Source: Hyphomicrobiales bacterium
GTDB taxonomy: Bacteria > Pseudomonadota > Alphaproteobacteria > Rhizobiales > Rhizobiaceae
Direction of reading: 5' to 3'
Length of the DNA stretch: 64,000 bases
NCBI GenBank assembly: GCA_900471515.1
Contig: UCFC01000030.1
Span: 1 to 64,000 of the forward strand
Shown here: piece after piece, positions 25,309 to 34,429 of the stretch
Layout of the letters: each line of letters begins with the position of its first letter
Numbering within the stretch: position 1 is the first letter of the stretch
The notes under the pieces: generated by a model
Databases searched by the model: none
The model's input: only the letters and a program-made list of their open reading frames with translations
Told to the model about the DNA's origin: nothing
Program-made: the position numbers and the translations under genes

Positions 25309-25783
25309 CGTCCTGCACCACCTGTGCATCCGTGACCCGCGCGGCAGCCTCCTGCCGCTTCTGGATACGCTCGCGCGAGGAAACGCCCAGGAGATCGGCG
25401 ATCCGCCAGATCACATGGTCTTCCATTTCGCTGCGCTCGCCATCGGCATAGACGATATCCCAGAGAATGCCGATCAGTTCCAGCCGCTGTTCGGTATCGA
25501 GATGTCTCTTCAGATCGGACGTGAAACGGAAATAGTCGACCGCCGTGCTTTCGGCTTCCAGTCCGGCGGCCATCAAGGCGTCGAGCTGTTTGCCGTCGAG
25601 CGCATATTGCTCCTTGAGCAGCTTGCGCAGCCGTTTCTTCTCGCTGTCCTTGATCTGGCCGTCGGCCTCCATGACCTGCATGCAGAGCGCGGCGACCGCG
25701 ATACGCGGATCATCGGGGGCAAAGCCTGATTTCGGACGGTCTGCGGTCAGATTCTGGAAGAATGCCTGAAAGCGTTCGAACAT
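25298..25783 (-). CDS. TerB family protein
   Basis: 161 residues, all-helical, with a TerB-like core repeated as ALCMQVMEADGQIKDSEKKRL and GILWDIVYADGERSEMEDHVI (paired acidic D-G-x-I/R loops that bind divalent cations in the family). The name comes from tellurite-resistance operons but such singletons occur without ter genes, as here. It shares an operon with the amidotransferase. Confidence 0.87.
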   Translation of the reverse strand: MFERFQAFFQNLTADRPKSGFAPDDPRIAVAALCMQVMEADGQIKDSEKKRLRKLLKEQYALDGKQLDALMAAGLEAESTAVDYFRFTSDLKRHLDTEQRLELIGILWDIVYADGERSEMEDHVIWRIADLLGVSSRERIQKRQEAAARVTDAQVVQDDAD

Positions 25784-25801
25784 ATGGTTTTTCGTTCCAA
25801 T

Positions 25802-27409
25802 TCAGAAGAGGCGGAGCCGCGTCCTGGGTTCCGGTTCCATCTTGGGGTCGCGGACGCCAGGGTCATCCGGCAGGCCGCCAAAGAAAGGTTTCGGTTCGGG
25901 CGCGGCGGGAGCCGGCCGGGAGGTGGACGGTTCGGAAGCCTTTGCCGATGCCGGCGTCGGTGCTGCGGGGCGAACGGCTTCGGCGATCGTCGCGGCCCGT
26001 TCGAGCTCGATGATGCGGTGGTCGTTGACCACGCTTTCCGGGCGGGTTTCACGCAGCGGTGGCAAGGTCTTCAGTGCCGTCTCGATCGAAACGGCCGACC
26101 CTTCCTCGACGGGGCCTTCGAGCTGGCCGAAAGGTGCCCTCCATTCGAATGCGTCGAGGCGCCCGGTCACTGGCGAAACCGGCAGCCATTTGTCGGAAAC
26201 AAAACCATCGGCAACCCAGGCCGGATCGCGCGGCGCCTTCAGCGCCTGTGCCAGCCAGTGGCGCACGCGGCCCTGATCGCCGGTTTCGGCTTCCTCGATA
26301 TCGGCAAGCAGAAGGAAAGCGGCTTCGCGCGGTTCGATGCGGGCAGCGGCCTCTGCCTTGGCGCGGGCCTTGGCGAATTCCTGTGCGTCGAGCGCGGCTT
26401 GGGCAACAACGAGAAGGGCGTCGACATTGTTCGGCCGCATGCCTTCCAGCCGCTCGGCGCGCTTCAGTCGATCGAGCGTGGAATCGCCGCTGCGGGCGCG
26501 GACATAGACGCGGCCGATCTCCGGATGCGGTCCGGCCTTCCACGCCTGCTCGAGGATGGAGGCGGCCTTGCGGATGCCGCCTTCGCGAAACAGCGCCTTT
26601 GCGGCGATAAGGGCGGCGGGTACGAAATCCGCGGACAGTTTCAGCGCTTGCAAGGCGTCATCACGGGCGCCGGCGGGATTGCTTTCCAGCTGGTCATCGG
26701 CGCGTGCAGTCAATAGCACCGCATGGAGACGGTTTGCCTCGGCCTTTTCGATCACCTTGGCAGCCTTCTGCTGTTCCAGCAGGCGGATGGCATCGTCCCA
26801 GCGGCCGGACTGGCTGCGATATTCGAGCGTCGCCTGCGCGGCCCAAGGCAGATAGGGCGCATTGTCGGCGGCCTTTTCCGCATATTGGCGGGCGGCCTCG
26901 TTGGCGCCGAGGCGCTTGGCTTCAAGATAGAGGCCGCGCAGCCCGAGCTCCCGGGTCTCCGGGTCGTTGGCCATGGCCTCGAACTTGGAGCGCGCCTCGT
27001 CGTGGCGGCCTTCGATAAGGGCGGCCTGCGCTTCCAGGAGATTGATCAGAGGCTCCTGATCGGCGCGGATGAGGCTGCGCGAGCGGGCCGCCATCTTGCG
27101 GGCGAGCAGCGCATTGCCGGCGCCGGCGGCAATGAGGCCGGTCGACAGGGCCTGATAGCCGCGATCACGTTTGCGGGCGCGGAAATAGCGCGTCACGGAA
27201 TGCGGCGAGGTCCAGATCAGTCGAACGAGCCACCAGGCCACCATGACGGCTGCGACCAGCGCAATGATGGCGCTTGCCGCGACGATCAGCTTGGTCTGAT
27301 AGATCTGGCCCTCCCAGATCAGCGACAGATCGCCGGGGCGATCGGCAAGCCAGGAGAAGCCATAGGCGAGAATGAGGACGAGGAGCGCAAAGACAACCAG
27401 GCGGACCAT
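25802..27409 (-). CDS. hemY: HemY-type TPR membrane protein of the haem cluster
   Basis: 535 residues from the ATG at 27409, placed 6 nt after GGAAGG; an ATG at 27415 overlaps the upstream stop (ATGA) but has no spacing. Two N-terminal membrane helices (about 1-20 and 40-65) are followed by HemY_N and a long TPR-like helical domain, then a Pro/Ala-rich tail. It is the COG3898 HemY, not the oxidase of Gram-positives; its exact role in haem synthesis is unclear. Last gene of hemC-hemD-mic60-hemY. Confidence 0.9.
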   Translation of the reverse strand: MVRLVVFALLVLILAYGFSWLADRPGDLSLIWEGQIYQTKLIVAASAIIALVAAVMVAWWLVRLIWTSPHSVTRYFRARKRDRGYQALSTGLIAAGAGNALLARKMAARSRSLIRADQEPLINLLEAQAALIEGRHDEARSKFEAMANDPETRELGLRGLYLEAKRLGANEAARQYAEKAADNAPYLPWAAQATLEYRSQSGRWDDAIRLLEQQKAAKVIEKAEANRLHAVLLTARADDQLESNPAGARDDALQALKLSADFVPAALIAAKALFREGGIRKAASILEQAWKAGPHPEIGRVYVRARSGDSTLDRLKRAERLEGMRPNNVDALLVVAQAALDAQEFAKARAKAEAAARIEPREAAFLLLADIEEAETGDQGRVRHWLAQALKAPRDPAWVADGFVSDKWLPVSPVTGRLDAFEWRAPFGQLEGPVEEGSAVSIETALKTLPPLRETRPESVVNDHRIIELERAATIAEAVRPAAPTPASAKASEPSTSRPAPAAPEPKPFFGGLPDDPGVRDPKMEPEPRTRLRLF

Positions 27410-27411
27410 GC

Positions 27412-28662
27412 TCATCCTTCCTTGCCGGTGCCGGAAACGGCCTTGGAGAGTGCGCCGCCGACGAGATCCTCGACGCGGATGCGGGCCTCGAGCGACTGTT
27501 TGAAGGCCGCGGACGCCTGTTTGGCGGCGGCGGGCAGGCTGTTCCATTCGGTGGCTGCACCGGGCAGATCGCCGTTCTTCACCTTGTCCTCCATGCGCGC
27601 TGCAATCGCCTCCACGCTTTCACCTTCGACATTGCCGACGGGGCGGACCGACACCAGGGATTTGGCGCTCGACATCAACCGATCCGACCAGCTCTGGTTG
27701 GGATCGGGCTGGTTGACGGATTCGACGATGGCAGTGGCGACATCGGGCACCTGGCGGATCAGTTCGGCGCGTGAGGGCACGCCGGTTTCGGCAAAGCCGC
27801 GCAGATCGGTCGCGGCCGGATCATCCGGTGCGACGCCGGCGAACGTATCGAGTTCGGCGATGAAGGGCCCGCCGCGGTCGATTGCGGCCTTGAGGGCCGC
27901 GGCCGCGATGGCGCGGGCGACCGCAACATCCTCGCGCGGCTCGTTCAGCTTCTTTTCGGCTTCGGCAAGACGGCTGGAAATATCGGCACCGCTGGAGGCC
28001 TGCTGCTCGGTGGTCTGCGCAAGGCTCGTCTTCAACTGGTCGATCTGAGCGGTTAGATCTGCAATCTTCCGGTTGAGTGCTTCGACATCGGCCGAGCCGG
28101 GCGATGCCCCGGGCACCGATGCCGGAGGGGCCGTTTCGAGGGCCGCGATACGCCTTTCGAGGACGCTGTTATCGGCAGCCGGCGGATTGGCGGCAAGGCT
28201 TGCGACGGATTGCTTGAGGCCCTCGATCTCGCCGGAAAGATCGGCCATCTCGGCCGCGTTGTCCGGCCGGGTGGAGGAGCCCGGCAGATAACCGGCGTAC
28301 TGAATGGCGCCGGCGCCAACCAGCGCGACGAGGCCGCCGAAGATGCCCGCGGCGATCAGGCCTGATGTCACCGCGCCCCTTTGTGGTGCAAGCGACTGCG
28401 CCGCTTCCGATGGTGGCGGCTCCTTGGATGCGGAATCTTCCGATGCACCTGCCGCTCGCTCGCTCTCATGTTCCGACAGTGGTTCCCCCTGGGCTTGCGC
28501 GGTGGTTACGGCTTCGGCGGCAGGGGCACTTTCGGCTGCTTGCGGGGCTTCGTCGGCAGGTGTCCCAGGATCGTTCGCCGAGGCGAAGTCCTGCGCGTCC
28601 AGGTCGATCGTGACCGGTTCGTCGGAGCTCTTCGAGTGGCGTGGCGGATTTCCCGATACCAT
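27412..28662 (-). CDS. Mitofilin/Mic60-like inner-membrane protein
   Basis: 416 residues from the ATG at 28662 (TGAGGA 4 nt upstream). A disordered acidic Pro/Ala/Glu N-terminus, one membrane helix at about 99-123, a coiled coil at about 140-245 and a C-terminal mitofilin-like domain. Alphaproteobacterial Mic60 homologues are known next to hemD and are linked to intracytoplasmic membrane shaping, the ancestor of mitochondrial cristae-junction Mic60. The hem-cluster position here fits exactly. Confidence 0.88.
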   Translation of the reverse strand: MVSGNPPRHSKSSDEPVTIDLDAQDFASANDPGTPADEAPQAAESAPAAEAVTTAQAQGEPLSEHESERAAGASEDSASKEPPPSEAAQSLAPQRGAVTSGLIAAGIFGGLVALVGAGAIQYAGYLPGSSTRPDNAAEMADLSGEIEGLKQSVASLAANPPAADNSVLERRIAALETAPPASVPGASPGSADVEALNRKIADLTAQIDQLKTSLAQTTEQQASSGADISSRLAEAEKKLNEPREDVAVARAIAAAALKAAIDRGGPFIAELDTFAGVAPDDPAATDLRGFAETGVPSRAELIRQVPDVATAIVESVNQPDPNQSWSDRLMSSAKSLVSVRPVGNVEGESVEAIAARMEDKVKNGDLPGAATEWNSLPAAAKQASAAFKQSLEARIRVEDLVGGALSKAVSGTGKEG

Positions 28663-28751
28663 GAGGTCCTCATTATCCTGCATTGCAACGAAACTAGACA
28701 GGGATGGCAATTAAGGGAAGAGGTTAGATCAAATTTGGGCGGCTAAAGCCT

Positions 28752-29459
28752 TCAAAGCAGCGACAAAAGGCTTTTTTCATCCGGCATCGGCGAAATCTCC
28801 AGGGCTCTCCTCAAAAGCGGTGGAACAGCTTCCGCAACAGTGTTGCTGAGGCAGATGAGACGGATTTTCGGCAGCCGCAGCAGAAGGGGTTCCACCTGCG
28901 GGATATTAAACAGATTTCCGGCCGTCTGACGCGAGTAGAAAAGAACCGCATCGGGAGGGTTGTCCGTCAGAAGAGCCGTCACGGTTTCCGGGTTGGGAGC
29001 AAGCGGCTCCATCCGGTAACATTCGGCCACGGAGAAATGCCGCCCGAGCTCCTTCAGTCGCGCCTCGAAGGTTTCGGCGCGGGGATTGCCGGCGAGATAG
29101 ACGAGTCCGTCGATATTGTCTGCCGCGATCAAATCGGCCAGTTCGCGGCCGCTGCCGGATGACGCCGTGACCAAGCGGAACCCCAGCCTGCGGGCCTCGT
29201 CGGCTGTCGTTTCGCCGACGGCAAAGACATGGCGCGAAAGGTGGCGTGAAAGTGCCTCGCCCAGGGGCTCCAAGCTGCGCACCGCTTCGGCGCTCGTTAC
29301 GGCGACCGGTCCGGCGGTTGTTTCCAGAGCCTGGCGCGCGGCTGCCATGTCGTGCACGGGGCGGGTAAGCGGCAGCAAGAGCGGTTCGTGGCCCAGCTCG
29401 CGTAAACGTTGAGCGGTTCGCTCGCCCGAATGCGCCGGACGGGTGACGAGCACGCGCAT
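28752..29459 (-). CDS. hemD: Uroporphyrinogen-III synthase
   Basis: 235 residues from the ATG at 29459 (GGAG 9 nt upstream). N-terminal MRVLVTRPAHSGERTA and the two-domain HemD fold; sequence conservation is low in this family, so context is important: it starts 5 bp after the hemC stop and precedes mic60-hemY. It cyclises hydroxymethylbilane to uroporphyrinogen III. Confidence 0.92.
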   Translation of the reverse strand: MRVLVTRPAHSGERTAQRLRELGHEPLLLPLTRPVHDMAAARQALETTAGPVAVTSAEAVRSLEPLGEALSRHLSRHVFAVGETTADEARRLGFRLVTASSGSGRELADLIAADNIDGLVYLAGNPRAETFEARLKELGRHFSVAECYRMEPLAPNPETVTALLTDNPPDAVLFYSRQTAGNLFNIPQVEPLLLRLPKIRLICLSNTVAEAVPPLLRRALEISPMPDEKSLLSLL

Positions 29460-29464
29460 AAGGA

Positions 29465-30394
29465 CTAGCTCCAGTCCTCGAAGAAGCTGCTGCCGGCCCT
29501 TGCACGCACATCCTGTCCGGCGCGCGTGCCGAGTGCAGCCGCATCGCGGCGATGACCGTCGACGGTGATCGCATGCTGGTGGCGGCCGTCCGGCGTGAGG
29601 ATGAGGCCAGAGAAGCGGATCTGATCGCCCTCGCAAACGGCATAACCGCCGATCGGCGTGCGACAGGATCCGTCAAGAGCGGCAAGGAAAGCGCGCTCGC
29701 AGGAGACGGTGTCGAAGGTCGGCGCATCGTTGATCGGCGCCAGCAGCTCATCGATCCTGGCATCGCCGATGCGGCTTTCGAGACAGATGGCGCCCTGTGC
29801 CGGGGCGGGCGGGAAACTGTCCGGATCGAGAATGTCGGTGATGACCTCGACCTTGCCGAGACGCTTGAGACCGGCAAGCGCCAGAAGCGTCGCGTCAACC
29901 TCGCCTTCCCGTAGCTTGCGCAAGCGTGTGTCGACAAGGCCGCGGAAGGTGATGACGTTGATATCGGGCCGCATGCGGCGGATGAGGGCCTGACGGCGAA
30001 GCGAGGACGAGCCGACGGTTGCGCCATGCGGCAGGTCGATCAGCTTCGGTGCCGTGCGCCCGACGACGGCGTCGCGGATGTCTTCGCGCGGAAGGTAGGC
30101 GGAGAGGTAGAGGCCTTCCGGAAGGACCGTCGGCATGTCCTTGCTGGAATGCACGGCGAAATCGAGATCACCGGCGACGAGCTGCTGCTCCAGTTCCTGG
30201 GTGAAAAGTCCCTTGCCGCCGATCTCGGCCAGCGAACGATCGGTGATGCGGTCGCCCTTGGTCGTCAGCACGACGATTTCGAACATCTCCTCCGGCAGGT
30301 TGTGGGCTGCCATCAGCCGATCGCGGGCTTCGTGTGCCTGTGCCAGCGCCAGCGGGCTGCCGCGCGTGCCGATCCGGAAAGGTTTTGTTTGCAT
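29465..30394 (-). CDS. hemC: Hydroxymethylbilane synthase (porphobilinogen deaminase)
   Basis: 309 residues from the ATG at 30394; the longer frame upstream is antisense to tsaD. N-terminus IGTRGSPLALAQA and the dipyrromethane-cofactor cysteine in LDGSCRTPIGG are diagnostic. It polymerises four porphobilinogens. Divergent from tsaD over 72 bp. Confidence 0.96.
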   Translation of the reverse strand: MQTKPFRIGTRGSPLALAQAHEARDRLMAAHNLPEEMFEIVVLTTKGDRITDRSLAEIGGKGLFTQELEQQLVAGDLDFAVHSSKDMPTVLPEGLYLSAYLPREDIRDAVVGRTAPKLIDLPHGATVGSSSLRRQALIRRMRPDINVITFRGLVDTRLRKLREGEVDATLLALAGLKRLGKVEVITDILDPDSFPPAPAQGAICLESRIGDARIDELLAPINDAPTFDTVSCERAFLAALDGSCRTPIGGYAVCEGDQIRFSGLILTPDGRHQHAITVDGHRRDAAALGTRAGQDVRARAGSSFFEDWS

Positions 30395-30466
30395 CCGCTT
30401 TGATCCGTTGTTACCGGAGTTCTCGTAAACGGGTTTAATCCCTATCGCAATCAACGAACAGGTTTC

Positions 30467-31564
30467 ATGGCTCCCTTTCTGCGCATTCTCGGCATCGAGA
30501 CAAGCTGCGACGAGACGGCCGCCGCAGTCGTCGAGCGCGATGCGGAAGGCCGCTCCAACGTGCTGTCGGATGTCGTTCTTTCCCAGCTGGACGAGCACAG
30601 CGCCTATGGCGGCGTGGTGCCGGAGATCGCCGCACGCGCCCATGTCGAGGCGCTGGACGAGCTCATCGACGAGGCGCTGAAGCGCGCCAATGTGTCGCTC
30701 TCGGATGTCGATGCGATCGCGGCGACCTCAGGTCCCGGCCTGATCGGTGGCCTGCTTGTGGGGCTTATGACCGGCAAGGCGATCGCCAGGGCGGCCGGCA
30801 AGCCGCTTTATGCCGTCAACCATCTGGAAGGCCATGCGCTGACGGCGCGGCTGACGGACGGGCTTTCCTTTCCCTATCTGATGCTGCTCGTCTCCGGCGG
30901 CCATACGCAGCTCATCCTCGTGCGGGGTATCGGCGATTATGAACGCTGGGGCACGACGATCGACGATGCGCTGGGCGAGGCCTTCGACAAGACGGCAAAA
31001 CTGCTGGGCCTTCCCTATCCCGGCGGTCCGGCGGTGGAGCGGATGGCGCAGGCAGGCAATGCCGATCGTTTCAATTTCCCGCGGCCGCTGGTCGGCGAAG
31101 CACGGCTCGACTTTTCCTTCTCCGGCCTGAAGACGGCCGTGCGGCAGGCGGCGACCGAAATCGCGCCGCTGACCGATCAGGATGTCGCCGATATCTGCGC
31201 CTCTTTCCAGAAGGCGATCTCCCGCACGATGAAGGATCGTATCGGCCGCGGTCTGCAGCGGTTCAAGGCGCAATTCGCCAATCTGCCGCAAAAGCCGGCG
31301 CTGGTGGTTGCCGGCGGTGTCGCCGCCAATCAGGAAATCCGCAGCACCTTGCAGGCGCTGTGCAACAAGAACGGTTTCCGCTTCATCGCGCCGCCGCTCA
31401 GGCTCTGCACCGACAATGCCGTGATGATCGCCTGGGCGGGACTGGAGCGTATGGCCAAGGGAGTTGCGCCTGACGATCTCGACGTGCAGCCGCGCTCGCG
31501 CTGGCCGCTCGATTCCAGGGCCGAGACGCTGATCGGCTTCGGGAAGCGAGGAGCCAAGGCATGA
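30467..31564 (+). CDS. tsaD: tRNA N6-threonylcarbamoyladenosine transferase subunit
   Basis: 365 residues of the Kae1/TsaD ASKHA fold. GIETSCDETAAAVV opens the protein; iron ligands His119 and His123 are in NHLEGHA, and the third region includes SGGHTQ. It transfers threonylcarbamoyl to A37 of ANN-decoding tRNAs with TsaB and TsaE, not encoded here. Its stop overlaps the gpsA start (ATGA). Confidence 0.97.
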   Translation: MAPFLRILGIETSCDETAAAVVERDAEGRSNVLSDVVLSQLDEHSAYGGVVPEIAARAHVEALDELIDEALKRANVSLSDVDAIAATSGPGLIGGLLVGLMTGKAIARAAGKPLYAVNHLEGHALTARLTDGLSFPYLMLLVSGGHTQLILVRGIGDYERWGTTIDDALGEAFDKTAKLLGLPYPGGPAVERMAQAGNADRFNFPRPLVGEARLDFSFSGLKTAVRQAATEIAPLTDQDVADICASFQKAISRTMKDRIGRGLQRFKAQFANLPQKPALVVAGGVAANQEIRSTLQALCNKNGFRFIAPPLRLCTDNAVMIAWAGLERMAKGVAPDDLDVQPRSRWPLDSRAETLIGFGKRGAKA

Positions 31565-32544
31565 GCGAGCGCATCGCGGTCGTCGGATCGGGGGCTTTCG
31601 GCACGGCGCTTGCCGCCGTCATCGCCCTGACCGGGCGAAATTCGGCCGTTCTCGTCGGCCGCAATCCCGCGCTGATGGAAGATCTGAAGACCGAACGACT
31701 GCACGAGGCTGTGCTGCCCGGCATTCCGCTGCCTGAAGCATTGGAATTTTCCGCCGATGCGGACGCGATCGGAAGGGCCGGCATTGTGCTTTTTGCCATG
31801 CCCTCGCAGGCACAGGCGGATGCCGCACGGCAGTATGGTCCTTATCTGGCTAAGGATGCGGTTGTCGTCACCTGCGCCAAAGGCATCGAACGCAAGACCG
31901 GCGCGCTTTTGACGGACATGCTGGAGCAGGAACTGCCCGATCATCCTGTCGGCGTGCTGTCGGGTCCGGGCTTTGCCGCCGATATCGCCAAGGGGCTGCC
32001 GACGGCCATGGCGATTGCCGCCGCCGACATGCAGGTGGCCGAGCGGCTGGCGCAGGCGATCTCCGGCCGCACGTTCCGGCTCTATGCTTCGGCGGACCGT
32101 ATCGGCGTGCAGCTTGGCGGCGCTTTGAAGAACGTTCTGGCGATCGCGTGTGGTATCGTCGAAGGCAGCGGCATTGGCGATTCGGCACGTGCCGCACTGA
32201 TTGCCCGCGGGCTTGCCGAGATGTCGCGCCTCATCGTTGCCAAGGGCGGCCATGCCGATACGGCGCGGGGGCTTTCCGGCCTCGGCGATCTGGTGCTGAC
32301 GGCAACCAGCCATCAGTCGCGCAACCTGCGTTTCGGCATTGCGCTCGGGCGCGGCGAAAAGGTCGATCCGTCCCGTGGCGAGCTGGTGGAAGGCGCTTTT
32401 GCAGCGGCGGTTGCCTCGCGGCTTGCCGGAGAACTCGGTGTCGAGATGCCGATCACCGATGCGGTTTCGGCGATCATCGAGGGCAAGCTCGGCATTTCCG
32501 AAGCCATCGAACAATTGATGACACGTCCGATTACGACCGAATAG
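31561..32544 (+). CDS. gpsA: NAD(P)-dependent glycerol-3-phosphate dehydrogenase
   Basis: 327 residues. Rossmann motif GSGAFGTALA at 9-18, CAKGIE and LSGPGFAADIA blocks, and the catalytic Lys region GGALKNVLAIACG. It reduces dihydroxyacetone phosphate to sn-glycerol-3-phosphate for phospholipids. Coupled to tsaD; a YciI gene follows after 9 bp. Confidence 0.96.
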   Translation: MSERIAVVGSGAFGTALAAVIALTGRNSAVLVGRNPALMEDLKTERLHEAVLPGIPLPEALEFSADADAIGRAGIVLFAMPSQAQADAARQYGPYLAKDAVVVTCAKGIERKTGALLTDMLEQELPDHPVGVLSGPGFAADIAKGLPTAMAIAAADMQVAERLAQAISGRTFRLYASADRIGVQLGGALKNVLAIACGIVEGSGIGDSARAALIARGLAEMSRLIVAKGGHADTARGLSGLGDLVLTATSHQSRNLRFGIALGRGEKVDPSRGELVEGAFAAAVASRLAGELGVEMPITDAVSAIIEGKLGISEAIEQLMTRPITTE

Positions 32545-32553
32545 GAGACAGAC

Positions 32554-32847
32554 ATGCTTTTTGCCCTTCTCTGCAAGGACAAGCCCGGCCATCTCAACGT
32601 GCGTATGGAAACGCGCCCGACCCATCTCGATTATCTCAACAGGCTGAATGCCGAGGGCAAGCTTGCCATGGCCGGCCCGTTTCTCGACGCGGAAGTCAAG
32701 CCGAACGGCAGCCTCGTGATCGTCCATGCCGAAACGGCTGACGAGGCCAAGGCGCTCGGCGCGGCCGACCCTTACGCGCTGGCCGGTCTTTTCGAAAGCG
32801 TCGAAGTGAAGCCCTTCAACTGGGTCTTCAACAAGCCGGAGGCTTGA
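32554..32847 (+). CDS. YciI family protein
   Basis: 97 residues of the ferredoxin-like YciI fold, with the conserved His-Leu-Asp in RPTHLDYL (about 23-30) and AGPFLD (about 41-46). The family is thought to be small enzymes using a His-Asp pair; substrate unknown. Its stop overlaps a TTG of the next frame, and it sits in the tsaD-gpsA-yciI-EVE run. Confidence 0.88.
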   Translation: MLFALLCKDKPGHLNVRMETRPTHLDYLNRLNAEGKLAMAGPFLDAEVKPNGSLVIVHAETADEAKALGAADPYALAGLFESVEVKPFNWVFNKPEA

Positions 32848-32852
32848 GCGGG

Positions 32853-33284
32853 ATGGCGCACTGGCTTTACAAATCCGAGCCTTCGGCCTGGTCCTGGGAA
32901 CAGCAGAAGGCGGCGGGCGAGAAGGGCACCGAATGGACCGGCGTACGCAACTACCTGGCACGCAACAATATGCGGGCCATGCAGATCGGCGACAAGGGTT
33001 TCTTCTATCATTCCAATGACGGGCTGGAGATCGTCGGTATCGTCGAGGTCTGCGCGCTGTCGCATCCGGATTCGACGGCCAAGGGCGACGACCGCTGGGA
33101 TTGCGTCGATATCCGCGCGGTCATGGATGTGCCGAAGCCGGTGACGCTGAAGGACATCAAGGCAAACGAGAAGCTGTCCAAGATGTCGCTGGTCACCTCG
33201 ATGCGGCTTTCCGTGCAGCCGGTGACGGACGAGGAATGGGTTGAAGTCTGCCGCATGGGCGGCCTCGACAACCCGCCGCGCTGA
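32853..33284 (+). CDS. EVE domain-containing protein
   Basis: 143 residues from the ATG at 32853 (GGAGG about 10 nt upstream); TTG at 32844 overlapping the yciI stop is an alternative. HWLYKSEPSAWSW and GVRNYLARNNMRAM are hallmarks of the EVE/PUA-like fold, which binds modified bases in nucleic acids. Often next to housekeeping genes in Alphaproteobacteria; the ligand here is unknown. Confidence 0.9.
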   Translation: MAHWLYKSEPSAWSWEQQKAAGEKGTEWTGVRNYLARNNMRAMQIGDKGFFYHSNDGLEIVGIVEVCALSHPDSTAKGDDRWDCVDIRAVMDVPKPVTLKDIKANEKLSKMSLVTSMRLSVQPVTDEEWVEVCRMGGLDNPPR

Positions 33285-33290
33285 GCAGCC

Positions 33291-33968
33291 GTGAAAACCG
33301 ATCCGGAAATCTTCATCCGCGCCAATACCAGCCTGCTTGCGCCGCCGCATGTGCCGGAAATCCGGCTCTACCTGGCGAGCGAAGCTCATGAGCTCTGGCT
33401 GAAGACGGAAGAGGAGCTGGAGGCAATCGGCCTGCCACCGCCTTTCTGGGCCTTCGCCTGGGCGGGCGGGCAGGGGCTGGCCCGCTATGTTCTCGATCAT
33501 CCCGAAACGGTTCGCGGCAAGCATGTCCTCGATTTTGCGAGCGGTTCCGGACTGGTGGGAATTGCCGCGGGCAAGGCAGGAGCCGCAAAGGTGCTGGCGG
33601 CCGATATCGATCCGTGGGCGCAGACGGCGGTGCGGCTGAATGCGGCGGCCAATTCAGTTTCGCTGGATTTCACCGGCTCCGATCTCATCGGCCAGAACTT
33701 AGGCGCGGATGTCGTGCTTGCGGGCGATGTCTTTTACGACAAGGCTTTCGCCGCCGCGCTGATACCGTGGTTCGAGGCGCTGGCAGACGCTGGCAAGGAC
33801 GTGCTTGTCGGCGATCCGGGGCGAGCCTATCTGCCGAAAGACAGGCTGGAATTGCGGGCAGTCTATGAAGTGCCGGTCACACGAGCGCTGGAAGACAGCG
33901 AGATCAAGAAGACGAGTGTCTGGCGGTTCAGGCCTCAGGGCCTGATGACGCAGACATTGGCTTCATAA
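33291..33968 (+). CDS. ETF-beta/ribosomal L7/L12 lysine methyltransferase-like (METTL20 type)
   Basis: 225 residues from GTG at 33291. SAM motif I VLDFASGSGLVGIAA (about 79-93), acidic AADIDPWA, and GDVFYD (about 145-150), the post-II motif of METTL20-like protein lysine methyltransferases. The Agrobacterium member of this group was reported to methylate ETF-beta and L7/L12, so that assignment fits but is not proven for this protein. Tail-to-tail 34-bp overlap with the next gene. Confidence 0.83.
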   Translation: MKTDPEIFIRANTSLLAPPHVPEIRLYLASEAHELWLKTEEELEAIGLPPPFWAFAWAGGQGLARYVLDHPETVRGKHVLDFASGSGLVGIAAGKAGAAKVLAADIDPWAQTAVRLNAAANSVSLDFTGSDLIGQNLGADVVLAGDVFYDKAFAAALIPWFEALADAGKDVLVGDPGRAYLPKDRLELRAVYEVPVTRALEDSEIKKTSVWRFRPQGLMTQTLAS

Positions 33969-34429
33969 GAGCAGGGATCGTCGGCAATCCCGACATCGAT
34001 GACCTTGGCTCTCGGCACAAGCTCCCGTGCGGGCGCGGCCGCACGATAGTACCCGTCGCCCCCGACATAGGTTCCGCCATCCGTCTGATAGGCATAGGAG
34101 GAACCGGCGTAGAGACCGTTGCCTGGGGTATTCCGATCATAGTTCGCAGACGGGGACGCGATGACGACGATATTGCCGCGGCCGTAACGGCTTACCCCCG
34201 GATAGTTGAACTGCTTCAGAAAAGGCGTTCGGGGGCGATAGCGGACGACGTGGTTGCGGGTGAAGTGCAGGCCATTCTCCCAATGGGTACGCCTGCCAAG
34301 GAACACGCCGTCGTTAAAGCCGCGATGGTGCGGAAAACGATGATCGGCATTGCGCTCTCCGGCCGCGGCAGGCAGTGCCGTCAGCACCGCAAGGACAACA
34401 AGGGCGGTCTTGGACAGACTGCGAAACAT
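33935..34429 (-). CDS. Hypothetical secreted protein
   Basis: 164 residues with a signal peptide (about 1-23, ending AAAGE), then a His/Arg/Tyr/Gly-rich chain with two late cysteines in DDPCSYEANVCVIRP that may form a disulphide. I do not recognise a domain. A near-CtrA box (TTAACGATTTGTTAG read on the minus strand, 34448-34462) lies 19 bp upstream. The 3' end overlaps the methyltransferase gene. Confidence 0.72.
   Translation of the reverse strand: MFRSLSKTALVVLAVLTALPAAAGERNADHRFPHHRGFNDGVFLGRRTHWENGLHFTRNHVVRYRPRTPFLKQFNYPGVSRYGRGNIVVIASPSANYDRNTPGNGLYAGSSYAYQTDGGTYVGGDGYYRAAAPARELVPRAKVIDVGIADDPCSYEANVCVIRP

Noticed and set aside
25298..25783. Tellurite-resistance locus
   Set aside because: Only a lone TerB-fold protein is present; no terC, terD or terZ genes.
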